64,000 bases of DNA from Sphingobacteriales bacterium 16-39-50 (GCA_002257025.1 NCHA01000001.1:372001-436000); one strand, 5' to 3'; shown: positions 1-8,457, counted from the stretch's first letter. Numbers and translations are program-made. The notes: generated by a model not told the origin, from the letters alone.

Positions 1-669
1 CATAAAGGATTTTATCTGAACAATATCCTTTTTCTCTAATCCTAATGAAACAAGAGTAGCCTGAAGCTGCTCCAGGGTTCCGCGAGTTGCTTCTGCCAGT
101 TCACCTTTAACCGCCTGACCTGAAACATAAACTACCGGTCCCGCAGGTAAAATTGCAGCCCGGGCGACACCTGGAACTGATGATAAATTCCCGGGGGTCA
201 AATAATTAACACCCTTCGAATTGATTTTAGCTGAAACTGCAATTGCGTCCATTGAAATCAAGGCATCGGTATTAGAAAGATCCCCGGCAACGAAACTCAA
301 GGCAGGACACTTCCCTGATTTAAACCGCTTATATATCTGTTCCCGAACTGCAGAGATCTGGCTTGAGTTTCTGATATAGATATTAAGTTTAACGATCTGA
401 TCTGGTTTTGACCCCGCCTGCTTCAAAGCAGAAGTAATATTCAAAAAAACCTGGTTTGTCTGTGCATTGATATCACCGGATCCAACAATGCTGCCGGATT
501 TATCCAAAGGCAGAAATTGAGTGGTATGAACTAGTGGAACATCATCAACAAGCACTGCATCCGAAGCTCCCGGAAAATTCGAAGATCCTGAATATTGAAT
601 GTGTTGCCTTTTCTGAGCAAAACCGGAATAACCCAGAGATAAGAAAAAAATGCAGATCAGAGCTTTCAT
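1..669 (-). CDS. Exported two-domain RidA/YjgF-family protein (partial, runs off left edge)
   Basis: The reading frame opens with ATG at 667-669 and stays open to base 1, giving 223 visible residues without a stop. Residues 1-18 form a signal peptide ending SGFAQ, so the protein is exported. Two YjgF/RidA-like modules follow, about residues 25-145 and from 150 onward; the second contains VVYVSGQAVKGE, typical of the family core strand. RidA proteins deaminate reactive enamine/imine intermediates, but the arginine expected in the first module's P-x-R-S stretch is replaced (CPALSFV), so that copy is probably not a deaminase. The 5' leader is a run of 7-bp repeats directly abutting the start codon. 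The C-terminus is outside the window. Family call is firm; activity is unknown. Confidence 0.85.
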   Translation of the reverse strand, partial: MKALICIFFLSLGYSGFAQKRQHIQYSGSSNFPGASDAVLVDDVPLVHTTQFLPLDKSGSIVGSGDINAQTNQVFLNITSALKQAGSKPDQIVKLNIYIRNSSQISAVREQIYKRFKSGKCPALSFVAGDLSNTDALISMDAIAVSAKINSKGVNYLTPGNLSSVPGVARAAILPAGPVVYVSGQAVKGELAEATRGTLEQLQATLVSLGLEKKDIVQIKSFM

Positions 670-710
670 GTTTAGTTGTCTGTTGATGGTTGTCTGATGT
701 CTGATGTCAG
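669..710. repeat. Heptamer repeat array next to the RidA-like start codon
   Basis: Five 7-bp words lie in strict register from 676 to 710: TTGTCTG, TTGATGG, TTGTCTG, ATGTCTG, ATGTCAG. They fill the 5' leader of the minus-strand RidA-like gene right up to its ATG. Seen directly; function unknown. Confidence 0.75.
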
Positions 711-793
711 AAATATCCTGCTAAACAGGTAATAGTCATTATTCTTAGTTCATTATTTCATGGTACCATTTTTCAATGAACCAAAATTTAGTC

Positions 794-835
794 TTGATAC
801 CTGATACTTGATACCTGATACTTGATACTTGATAA
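794..835. repeat. Heptamer repeat array (YTGATAC)6
   Basis: Six consecutive 7-mers: TTGATAC, CTGATAC, TTGATAC, CTGATAC, TTGATAC, TTGATAA. The array ends four bases before the stop codon of the HiPIP gene and lies between that gene and the RidA-like gene, both on the minus strand. Confidence 0.85.
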
Positions 836-838
836 TTC

Positions 839-1222
839 TTAATTATTAATCGGTGCCCAATACGCACAATACCCTTCAGCTCGAACCGGCCCTTTAAACA
901 ACATACAACCACCGCAAGGCTTATCCTTAGCCGGTGGAAGATATAGTGCACAATTACTGCAATGACTATCCGGAATTGGTGTTTTGTTTACATATGCAAG
1001 CTTTTTACGTTTTGCAACTTCTTCGGCACTTACTCCTGTTAAGTCATCACAAGGATTTTTTTGTGCTGGTTGTGGAGTTTTTGGCTGCTGATTAGAATCC
1101 CCTTCTTTAGCCATGCTGCTTACTGAACTGCCGGCAATCAATAATCCTGTTCCTATTGCAACTGAACCAGCAAGTATATACTTACTAATAAACCTTCTTC
1201 TTGAATACTTTTGTTCTTCCAT
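839..1222 (-). CDS. Tat-exported high-potential iron-sulfur protein (HiPIP)
   Basis: 127 residues. The N-terminus carries a twin-arginine motif (SRRRFISK, residues 7-14) followed by a hydrophobic stretch, pointing to export of a folded, cofactor-loaded protein by Tat. The C-terminal domain has cysteines 88, 91, 106 and 119 in the HiPIP arrangement (CSNC, then GCMLF, then GYCAYW), which in this family ligate one 4Fe-4S cluster used as a periplasmic one-electron carrier. Two further cysteines (58 and 103) are not part of the usual ligand set. The gene sits 41 bases downstream of the dehydrogenase-like gene (stop at 1264) on the same strand, so the two may be co-transcribed and the HiPIP could accept its electrons; that partnership is inference. 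Confidence 0.88.
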   Translation of the reverse strand: MEEQKYSRRRFISKYILAGSVAIGTGLLIAGSSVSSMAKEGDSNQQPKTPQPAQKNPCDDLTGVSAEEVAKRKKLAYVNKTPIPDSHCSNCALYLPPAKDKPCGGCMLFKGPVRAEGYCAYWAPINN

Positions 1223-1263
1223 CTTTCTATTATTTACCGGTCAATTTTTATATCAGGATCTTT

Positions 1264-3366
1264 CTATTTTTTTCTTAGCAATTGAAATCCAGCGCTCACA
1301 TCCTGCATTGAACCTGCGTTTAATTGCCCAGCAAGCTCTTTTGTCGACTCGTTTTTATTTAATCCCGCTTTAAGCCCCTTTAATGCAGCTTGCTGCACAT
1401 TTGCTGCAGATAATGCTTCGGATGACAGCGTACTCAAATACGCTGAAAACTGTTCCTTATTATATCTGGCACCAATAATATTTGACAAATCCTGAATAAA
1501 GCTAAGTTTCCAGCTTTCTTCATTGCTGAAGAATGTATTATCCTCTAACAGTGAATTTAAAATTTCAACTGAAGAACCGGCTTCAGAGCTTATAACTGCA
1601 CTCCTGAACCAATCATTCTGTCCATATTTTCTGATCACCTCAGCCAAAGCTTCAATCACCTTCTTTCCTTTAAACTGTCCCAGACTAAGTGCAGCCTGCA
1701 TAGCAACGCGTTTAGATGGGTCATTAACCATTGGGATTAACAGTTTAATGGTTTTTGGATATCTTTCTGCAAGTATAATGCCATTTTCACGAACACCATG
1801 TTCAGAATCCAGCAAGGACTTTTTAACGATCTTTTCAGTAAGTGCATCCAAACCTTCCAGCACGTAAAGTGCATGTAGTCTTGTTCTTGCATCCGGACTA
1901 TTAGAAAACAATGAAATCACAGCAGGAATAACAGTTTTATCCTGACGTTCTAGCAGCAAACGATGGGCATTACTGCGATACCAGCCATTCTTGTGCGACA
2001 GATAATCGACCAACTGAAGTCCGGTAGCATTCTTCAGATCTACTTTTACTCCCTGATAGGTACCATTTTCAGGCAAAAGGCGATAAATCCTGCCCATATC
2101 ACTGCCAGCCATAAAATCCATTTCAGCTTTAAGATCATCGGGAATTGAAACCGGTGTTTCGATATGCTGTCTGTAATAATCCAGAATATATAAGTATCCG
2201 TCAGGGCCAACAGAAAATGTTACCGGTCGAAACCAGGTATCGGTTGAGTAGATAAATTCTCTGTTCTTTTCGGATTCAGCACGTTTTGCAACCAAAACCG
2301 GACTTGTTTCACTTGGACTTAAAATATCTCTGTGGATCAGACTACCGGAAACATCTGTTGTAAAAATATTTCCATAAAATTCCTGTGGCAGGGCATCACC
2401 ATTATAAATAGTACCTCCGGATGCACCAGTAAAGTGATCTTCTGCCCATTCTATCCGATTAAGATTAGCTTCTTTGAACATCCTGTTTCTACGGGCGCTT
2501 CTTTCAGATCTCCAGTAAGCCGGCGGGATTTCCTGAAACATGATCTCTTCATGATCTGTTATAGTCACATTAAATTTACTGCTAGGCATGAAGGCATGTC
2601 TGTGAGTATATCTCCAGGGAATTACTGCCTGTTGTAAGTGTATTGAGTTTTCTGTAAAGAAACGATGCCCCCAGTCGTCAATAGTTTGTCCAAATTGTCC
2701 CGGACCAGTCTCAAGTTCAAAAACATCACGGTCTAGTCTGAAACGAAAATCTGCTCCTCTAACCTCAACAGGCGTCGCACCAGGAGACTTACTGTAAATC
2801 ACTTTACCACTCTGACCACGATTATTTGCATAAATCCAGTTATCGATTCCCAATTTCAAACTGGTAACCTGAGCCTCGGAGTTATTCTGAAAAAATCCTG
2901 AGAACAAAATTTCCCTGGTATCTGATTTTCCATCCCCATTGGTATCCTTCAGGTAAAGAATATTGGGAGCAGCAGTCACGATAAGTCCACCTTTCCATGG
3001 CAGCATACTGGTTGCTTCAGTTACATTTTCAGCAAATATGATCGACTGATCAATTTTACCATCACCATCAGTATCTTTCAGTATACGGATACGGCCATGG
3101 CCCTTACCGGGTTCAACCTCATAAGGATAATCAGGCATTTCAATCACATAGGCATTTCCCTGTTCGTCAAATTCAAGCGATACCGGGTCAAAAACATGAG
3201 GTTCTGATGCAAATAAGGAAACTTTATAGCCTTTAGCCACATTAAGTTTCTTCATTGACTCCTCCGGACTTAATGGCCCGGGATAACGCTGAGCCATGCT
3301 GTTTCCTGCTAATAAAATAAATGGTAATAATAATATGGCTGAGCGGCCACTGAAATTAGTCTTCAT
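1264..3366 (-). CDS. Secreted beta-propeller dehydrogenase-like protein with HEAT repeats
   Basis: 700 residues with a signal peptide (about 1-25, ending SMAQ). Residues 35-430 resemble the PQQ-sugar-dehydrogenase-like/NHL propeller family annotated as putative membrane-bound dehydrogenase. Two calcium-loop-like motifs, DTDGDGKID (98-106) and DTNGDGKSD (141-149), lie in the early blades. The C-terminal third (about 440-700) is alpha-helical with HEAT-like repeats. No CxxCH haem motif is present, unlike many relatives that end in a cytochrome domain; the HiPIP encoded just downstream could replace it. Substrate is unknown, but the adjoining secreted polysaccharide lyase suggests a role in sugar or polysaccharide oxidation. 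Family placement is reasonable, reaction uncertain. Confidence 0.75.
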   Translation of the reverse strand: MKTNFSGRSAILLLPFILLAGNSMAQRYPGPLSPEESMKKLNVAKGYKVSLFASEPHVFDPVSLEFDEQGNAYVIEMPDYPYEVEPGKGHGRIRILKDTDGDGKIDQSIIFAENVTEATSMLPWKGGLIVTAAPNILYLKDTNGDGKSDTREILFSGFFQNNSEAQVTSLKLGIDNWIYANNRGQSGKVIYSKSPGATPVEVRGADFRFRLDRDVFELETGPGQFGQTIDDWGHRFFTENSIHLQQAVIPWRYTHRHAFMPSSKFNVTITDHEEIMFQEIPPAYWRSERSARRNRMFKEANLNRIEWAEDHFTGASGGTIYNGDALPQEFYGNIFTTDVSGSLIHRDILSPSETSPVLVAKRAESEKNREFIYSTDTWFRPVTFSVGPDGYLYILDYYRQHIETPVSIPDDLKAEMDFMAGSDMGRIYRLLPENGTYQGVKVDLKNATGLQLVDYLSHKNGWYRSNAHRLLLERQDKTVIPAVISLFSNSPDARTRLHALYVLEGLDALTEKIVKKSLLDSEHGVRENGIILAERYPKTIKLLIPMVNDPSKRVAMQAALSLGQFKGKKVIEALAEVIRKYGQNDWFRSAVISSEAGSSVEILNSLLEDNTFFSNEESWKLSFIQDLSNIIGARYNKEQFSAYLSTLSSEALSAANVQQAALKGLKAGLNKNESTKELAGQLNAGSMQDVSAGFQLLRKK

Positions 3367-3671
3367 TCTCTGCTTGATTATGTATGATCTGGTAATTTTT
3401 CACATCCTCTTTCCTGATCAGATTGAAGAAGCTTGTTATTAAAATAATATTTGGTTTAATATTCTGATTTAAGCACAGAATAATTCTTTCCATTTACAAG
3501 AGTACGTATTAATTAAAAAAATCTCTTCGGGTACCGATAAATTTACATAACGGTAACGTACCCGAAAATTAGATATAAAATCTTAATATCCAAATTTTAT
3601 TTATTCCCATCATGTGGAAACTGATATATTTTTCATTTGAAAATGAATAAAAAGGCTTAATTTCAGAGAAA
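3367..3671. promoter_or_regulatory. Intergenic region with operator-like inverted repeats
   Basis: A 305-bp spacer between two minus-strand genes, with no coding sequence that I can support. Its main structure is the inverted pair TTCGGGTAC (3526-3534) and GTACCCGAA (3558-3566). The right arm is part of CGGTAACGTACCCG (3551-3564), an imperfect palindrome with a central CG as in LacI-family operators. A closely similar sequence lies before the upstream lyase gene at 6204-6220. Confidence 0.5.
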
Positions 3672-6167
3672 TCATTTACTGGATTTACTGAACACAGTAT
3701 AACGCACAGGTTCTGAATATTCATTATGTGGAAAGGTATAGAAACGAATCTTTCCATCATTATCCATAGAAAAACCCGGATCATTATCCAGCTGAATAAT
3801 ATTTCCCGAAATATTTCTGGCTGGAAAGTACAAACTTGATCCATCAGGAAAATCCAGACGAATATGGGAGACATCAGGTTGAGCAGAATCCAATTCAAGA
3901 TTATGCTTTCCTCCTGAGTTTTCGGTTCCTTTTAATATTCCCGACTTTGCCATTCCCTTCGCATATTTCCAGCCGGCACTCGAAATAAGACTAATTTCAT
4001 TCCCACTCAGACTTATCCTGTCCTGCATATTTTTACCATTCAATTCATAATCTATAATATAGCTATCACCATCCGCACGCACTGACTTTATCCATGTTTT
4101 ACTTTGAAAAGGTTCGTGAATGGCTACAAAACTAGATTTGCTACCGGTATGTCTTTGCATAATTCCAAGGCGCATGAAATTATCGAGTTTATTGTCATCT
4201 TCAGCCGCTAGCCTGACAGATGGGGCACGAAAACTGAATATCTCAGCATCTTTTTGGGGTATATGATGAGTGCGCAGCCCCGAATTTTGGTAATTCCAGG
4301 TTACCGTCCAAGGCTTGCTTGTTATGCCGGCCTTAATATCTTTCATATAGGAATATGCATGGATTTTCTTTCCGATAATATCTGAATCATACTGGTTCAT
4401 GGGTATGGCAGTTCCCCCCCACTCTGGCACCAGTGTTTTAACCGGCCGATCCATTGAAATACTGGTTTCCAGCTTTCCTTCTTCTTCACACATGCCATGC
4501 AGAAACCAGTCGTGTGTCTCCCCACCCTCAACATCAAAACGGTCAATTACATAATCCTTACCTTCAGCTACATGTACAAATATCAGCCTTCTCCTGTATT
4601 GGGTGGCCGTAGAATAAGCTGGAGACGCATCAAGATCAATAACCTTAACCTTAGGATTCTGATCATCATAATACATGAGCCGGCCTGTTACAGGTTTTGA
4701 TAAAGTTCCCTGATCCTGGGCTTTCTGATCTATCACGACCGTATTGTGCGATGCTGTATGTAATGTCCATCCACGATACTTGGAATGTGTATAACCGATA
4801 TCTGAAAGCAGCTCAGAACCATTGGCAAATAAGATAATGGATGCATTGTCATAATGCGAATGTCCGTAATTACCACTCCAGTTTACATTAAGCATGGTTT
4901 GATCCTTTCCGTTACCGGCAGCTAAAGCTGCATTCCCGAGCGATGACCATAAGCGCGAAACAGCAAAACCATCAGTTTTTACGGGTTTAGCTCTGTTAGC
5001 CCAGGTATCATTGAGAGGCAGTTTATGACCATTTGGAAATATTGCCTGCTGGCTTACATTTAAAGCGCTCTTATAAAAAGGCATCGCATTAGTCAGGTCA
5101 AGATTTTCAAAACGCTCCCCCTTCCAGTCAGCAGGATCTGTATAACCTTTTGCTGCCTTCGCCACGCTCTCCAGACCCCCAATCGTCTGATCATGATAAG
5201 AAACAGTCCCCTCTTTCCACCAGCCATCCGCAAAAAACCCGAGTTTTAAAAATTCCCTGAAGCGATTCACTCCGTCGTGTACAATATCCGGTCTGTTAAG
5301 TATCCGGCCAACTCTCACCATATCCCTGTACATACCGGGCGACATATTGGTATAAATTTCAGGGTTAGCCGCAGTAAATTCATAGCCCGAAATCAAAAGA
5401 TCTTGTACGATTCTTTGATCTGTATCCTTGCCTATATGCGAATCCATTCTGCTCCAGTTATAAGCTCCTTCCTTCAAGTTTTCATAAGCAATAGCAATCT
5501 GAACCGGTATATCCCCATAAGCCCACCAATTCCATTTGGCTCCGCGATAAGGAACCAGCCCTTCATAAGGCCATTTCTGATTTGCAGGAAAAAACTTCTT
5601 GGGAGCACTTGGATAATCGTATCGTATTGCATAATCAGGGAATAACTGCGCAAAACGACCCGCAATTATTGCCGCCCTGTCGCCATAAGCAGGATCTTTT
5701 GTCTGGGACCATACCTGGGACAACTGAACAGCCATTTGCTGAATCCATTTCCAGCGATCAAACCAGGCATGTGCCTCATAGAAATATTGGGTACCCTTAT
5801 CGTCCTGAAAATAACGGTAAACCTGTTTTACGCCACTTGGCGCTATAATTACCTTTTCACCATTATGAGGGTATTTTTCATTTGGGAAAGTCATACTGCA
5901 GAACTTACATTTTACCTGATCCCCCATTCCAGGCTCCCAGTTTAATATACCCATCTCCTGGGCGCCTCCCTTACAATTCGGGCAACCGATGAAGAAAATA
6001 CCCGATCCGGGTGGTACCAGATTCTTTACATCCGTCAGAGACATTTTCATCAAAGGTTCTACAGATGCATTAAGAGCTGCTAAGTTTTCAGCTTTCTGTT
6101 GTGCATTAACTACTGTAGGCATAACCAACGCCAGAAATAAAAATGCTTTGAATAATCTGTTTATCAT
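3672..6167 (-). CDS. Secreted heparinase II/III-type polysaccharide lyase
   Basis: 831 residues with a signal peptide (1-22). An N-terminal alpha-helical toroid (about 110-420) is followed by a heparinase II/III-like beta-sandwich containing the family hallmark around NYGHSHYDNAS and HTASHNTVVID. Such enzymes cleave uronic-acid-containing polysaccharides by beta-elimination, outside the cytoplasm. Before the toroid there are two CxxC pairs (C62/C65 and C87/C90) that look like a small zinc-ribbon, unusual in a secreted lyase. The exact substrate (heparin-like, alginate, oligoalginate or other) cannot be read from sequence. The gene heads a minus-strand group with the dehydrogenase-like and HiPIP genes, and an operator-like motif precedes it at 6204-6220. 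Confidence 0.8.
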   Translation of the reverse strand: MINRLFKAFLFLALVMPTVVNAQQKAENLAALNASVEPLMKMSLTDVKNLVPPGSGIFFIGCPNCKGGAQEMGILNWEPGMGDQVKCKFCSMTFPNEKYPHNGEKVIIAPSGVKQVYRYFQDDKGTQYFYEAHAWFDRWKWIQQMAVQLSQVWSQTKDPAYGDRAAIIAGRFAQLFPDYAIRYDYPSAPKKFFPANQKWPYEGLVPYRGAKWNWWAYGDIPVQIAIAYENLKEGAYNWSRMDSHIGKDTDQRIVQDLLISGYEFTAANPEIYTNMSPGMYRDMVRVGRILNRPDIVHDGVNRFREFLKLGFFADGWWKEGTVSYHDQTIGGLESVAKAAKGYTDPADWKGERFENLDLTNAMPFYKSALNVSQQAIFPNGHKLPLNDTWANRAKPVKTDGFAVSRLWSSLGNAALAAGNGKDQTMLNVNWSGNYGHSHYDNASIILFANGSELLSDIGYTHSKYRGWTLHTASHNTVVIDQKAQDQGTLSKPVTGRLMYYDDQNPKVKVIDLDASPAYSTATQYRRRLIFVHVAEGKDYVIDRFDVEGGETHDWFLHGMCEEEGKLETSISMDRPVKTLVPEWGGTAIPMNQYDSDIIGKKIHAYSYMKDIKAGITSKPWTVTWNYQNSGLRTHHIPQKDAEIFSFRAPSVRLAAEDDNKLDNFMRLGIMQRHTGSKSSFVAIHEPFQSKTWIKSVRADGDSYIIDYELNGKNMQDRISLSGNEISLISSAGWKYAKGMAKSGILKGTENSGGKHNLELDSAQPDVSHIRLDFPDGSSLYFPARNISGNIIQLDNDPGFSMDNDGKIRFYTFPHNEYSEPVRYTVFSKSSK

Positions 6168-6203
6168 GGTCTGCCCTTTAAGTTGGGATTAATAAAAATC
6201 GTG

Positions 6204-6220
6204 TACGTACCCGAAATTAA
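6204..6220. promoter_or_regulatory. Operator-like motif upstream of the lyase
   Basis: The sequence TACGTACCCGAAATTAA lies about 37 bases before the lyase start codon. It nearly repeats AACGTACCCGAAAATTA at 3555-3571 in front of the next gene. Its core GTACGTAC is a perfect palindrome centred on CG, as in LacI-family operators. No regulator gene is in the window. Confidence 0.45.
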
Positions 6221-6404
6221 CAATAATATTGTGGATTTTGAAAATTGCTTAATACAATTTGGAATTAATTTGAAAGTCAGGGTTCAATCTCAAAAATAAA
6301 TACGCTCAAATAGGTGTTTAAACAATGAATTTAATAAAAATAAAAATAATTGAAAACCATCCATTACTACACTTCGTAATTCAGGCCAAATAACAAAAAG
6401 ACAA

Positions 6405-6956
6405 ATGAAAAAAATAATAATACTGGCTGTTGCATTAGTAGCTTCTGCAATCAGCACAACTGGTTTTGCACAAGGAACCAAAATGGTAGGTGGTGCTGAG
6501 ATGTACCCAAGTAAAGACATTGTAGACAATGCGGTAAATTCAAAAGACCATACCACATTAGTGGCAGCGGTAAAGGCCGCCGGACTTGTGGAAACATTGA
6601 AAAGTGACGGTCCGTTTACGGTATTTGCCCCAACAAATGATGCCTTCAACAAACTGCCGGAAGGAACAGTTGGTACACTTGTTAAGCCTGAAAACAAGGC
6701 TATGCTTACAAAAATTCTTACCTATCACGTTGTTTCAGGCAAATTTTCTGCAGGCGATGTTGTAAATGCAATAAAAGCAGGCAAAGGAACAGCGGTATTT
6801 ACAACTGTTAGCGGTGGAAAATTATCTGCCATGATGAATGGTAAAAATGTAGTGTTAAAAGATGAGAATGGTGGCACTGCTACTGTAACCATTGCTGATG
6901 TTAATCAAAAGAATGGAGTTATTCATGTTATTGACTCTGTTGTTTTACCTAAGTAA
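6405..6956 (+). CDS. Fasciclin (FAS1) domain secreted protein
   Basis: 183 residues. Residues 1-22 are a signal peptide ending GFAQ. A single FAS1 domain fills residues 36-181, with the H1 box ([14 protein letters not shown]), the YH element (ILTYHVVSG) and the H2 box ([11 protein letters not shown]). FAS1 domains mediate adhesion or ligand binding at the cell surface; the bacterial role is poorly defined. A strong terminator follows at once, so the gene is transcribed separately from the ECF sigma/anti-sigma pair just downstream. A fasciclin gene beside such a pair is a common Bacteroidota arrangement and makes it a plausible target of that sigma factor (inference). Confidence 0.93.
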   Translation: MKKIIILAVALVASAISTTGFAQGTKMVGGAEMYPSKDIVDNAVNSKDHTTLVAAVKAAGLVETLKSDGPFTVFAPTNDAFNKLPEGTVGTLVKPENKAMLTKILTYHVVSGKFSAGDVVNAIKAGKGTAVFTTVSGGKLSAMMNGKNVVLKDENGGTATVTIADVNQKNGVIHVIDSVVLPK

Positions 6957-6975
6957 ATAATCAGCTAAATGTCAA

Positions 6976-7010
6976 AATATCCCCGGAACATATCCGGGGA
7001 TATTGTTTTT
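6976..7010 (+). terminator. Intrinsic terminator after the fasciclin gene
   Basis: Perfect 11-bp stem AATATCCCCGG (6976-6986) / CCGGGGATATT (6994-7004) with a 7-base loop, then GTTTTT. Confidence 0.9.
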
Positions 7011-7011
7011 A

Positions 7012-7019
7012 TATATTTG
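7012..7019 (+). promoter_or_regulatory. -7 promoter box TATATTTG for the sigma/anti-sigma pair
   Basis: Exact match to the Bacteroidota TAnnTTTG -7 element, 39 bases before the sigma-factor start and right after the fasciclin terminator. Confidence 0.6.
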
Positions 7020-7057
7020 TCATACAGGTTTAAATCTGTTATGAACATATCTGAACA

Positions 7058-7609
7058 TTGAGCCCGAGAACAAAAATATCCTTATCTGAAGATGAACTGG
7101 TGAAGGCACTCCGTAACAAGGAAAAAGCCGGAGCTGAAGCCTTGTACGATATGTACTCCTCTTCTCTTTACGGTATAATTTTTAGAATTGTTCAGCACGA
7201 AGAAATCGCGGAAGATTTGCTGCAGGATACCTTCGTCAGAATCTGGAATTCATTTTCTTCATATGATGCCTCAAAGGGAAGATTATTTACCTGGATGGTT
7301 AATATTGCACGAAATATTTCAATAGACAAAACCCGATCAAAAGATTTTCGTAACAGTTCGAAAACCGAAGACATAGAAAATAACGTATTATCATTAGAAA
7401 TGCAATCAGGTAATGCTTTAAATCCTGAAATATTGGGATTAAAAGAACTTGTTGCTAAATTGAAGCCCGAACAGAAAATAGTTCTTGACATGGTTTATTT
7501 CCGGGGATTTACTCATGCAGAGGTCTCGGAGGAACTAGAAATTCCATTAGGAACAGTCAAAACCAGATTAAGAAACGGGATAATCAGTTTAAGAAAGGTA
7601 TTTAATTAA
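7058..7609 (+). CDS. ECF-type RNA polymerase sigma factor
   Basis: 183 residues with sigma-70 region 2 (about 25-95; EEIAEDLLQDTFVRIW is the classic region 2.2/2.3 core) and region 4 (about 132-180; GFTHAEVSEELEIPLGTVKT is the helix-turn-helix that reads the -35 element). There is no region 3, so it belongs to the extracytoplasmic-function class. The start is a TTG at 7058: an in-frame TGA lies at 7052-7054, and the ATG at 7041 is in another frame with an early stop. The only other early option is an in-frame GTG about 14 codons later. The stop codon directly abuts the GTG start of the anti-sigma gene, so the pair is translationally coupled. Confidence 0.92.
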   Translation: MSPRTKISLSEDELVKALRNKEKAGAEALYDMYSSSLYGIIFRIVQHEEIAEDLLQDTFVRIWNSFSSYDASKGRLFTWMVNIARNISIDKTRSKDFRNSSKTEDIENNVLSLEMQSGNALNPEILGLKELVAKLKPEQKIVLDMVYFRGFTHAEVSEELEIPLGTVKTRLRNGIISLRKVFN

Positions 7610-8419
7610 GTGAAAAACCTCAAATCATATTTAGAAAGCGGTATCCTTGAGCAATATGTTCTTGGTGATTTAAGCATTGAAGAGAGGCTTGAAGTAGAAA
7701 AAAACGCAGTAAAATATCCTGAGATCAAAGCAGAACTAATTGAAATTGAATCCGCTCTTTTAAGTTATGCGATGTCAAACGCTATTGAGCCTGCAGAATC
7801 ATTACGAAATAAAGTATTGAATTCCCTTGAAAAAGCTGAAGCTGATGTACGTCCTTTATATGCTGCATCACCAAAACCGGGGCAATTTTATAAATATGCA
7901 TTCGCTGCATCTCTCGCCCTTTTTTTCATTAGTGTTATTCTACTCATTAATCTAAATAGTAAACTTAACGATTCCTATACCCAGATTGCTGTGCTTCAAT
8001 CAGGAAATCAGCGCTTTTCGAACCAAGTCAATTTTATTGATGAAGAATTAAGGGATACCCGTAATGCTTTACACTTTTATCAGAACCAGGCTGCCTATAA
8101 ACTTGTGACACTCAAAGGCTCAGATAAAGCTCCGGCAGCAAGTATGCTGGTTGCCTTCAATCCGGATGAAGAAGAAGTAATGATTGATCTTTCTACCCTT
8201 AAAATGCCTTCTAATGATAAAGAACACCAATATCAATTATGGGCAATGGTAGATGGCAAACCGGTAGATCTTGGAGTATTTGACTCAGAGGTCGACAGTA
8301 CCGGTATGAAGAAAATGAAGTCTGTTAAAAATGCACAGGCCTTTGCAGTCACCCTCGAACTCCGTGGTGGCAGTGCCAATCCAACTATGGATCAGATGAT
8401 GGCTATCGGAAGTATCTGA
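7610..8419 (+). CDS. Membrane anti-sigma factor, RskA-like
   Basis: 269 residues from a GTG that follows the sigma-factor stop codon without a gap. The cytoplasmic N-terminal part (1-90) includes an anti-sigma zinc-finger-like region without the metal ligands (LEQYVLGDLSIEERLEVEK). One membrane helix is at about 95-115, then a periplasmic coiled-coil stretch (119-160) and an RskA-type C-terminal domain (about 165-269; HQYQLWAMVDGKPVDLGVF). Proteins of this type hold their sigma factor inactive until an envelope signal triggers release. Partnership with the upstream sigma factor is well supported by abutting coding regions. The signal is unknown. Confidence 0.9.
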   Translation: MKNLKSYLESGILEQYVLGDLSIEERLEVEKNAVKYPEIKAELIEIESALLSYAMSNAIEPAESLRNKVLNSLEKAEADVRPLYAASPKPGQFYKYAFAASLALFFISVILLINLNSKLNDSYTQIAVLQSGNQRFSNQVNFIDEELRDTRNALHFYQNQAAYKLVTLKGSDKAPAASMLVAFNPDEEEVMIDLSTLKMPSNDKEHQYQLWAMVDGKPVDLGVFDSEVDSTGMKKMKSVKNAQAFAVTLELRGGSANPTMDQMMAIGSI

Positions 8420-8422
8420 TTA

Positions 8423-8457
8423 GGTGTGAGGTATCAGGCATTAGGTATTAGGTAAAA
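8423..8457. repeat. Heptamer repeat array (GGTATTA-like)5
   Basis: Five 7-mers in register: GGTGTGA, GGTATCA, GGCATTA, GGTATTA, GGTAAAA. It starts four bases after the anti-sigma stop codon. Its reverse complement (TGATACC, TAATACC) resembles the array at 794-835. Confidence 0.75.

Noticed and set aside
745-951. Minus-strand 68-codon frame overlapping the HiPIP gene and a heptamer array
   Set aside because: Much of it is translated repeat (SSIRYQVSGI), and the overlapping HiPIP gene is well supported.
7041-7058. ATG at 7041 as the sigma-factor start
   Set aside because: It is out of frame with the sigma gene and meets a stop after six codons.
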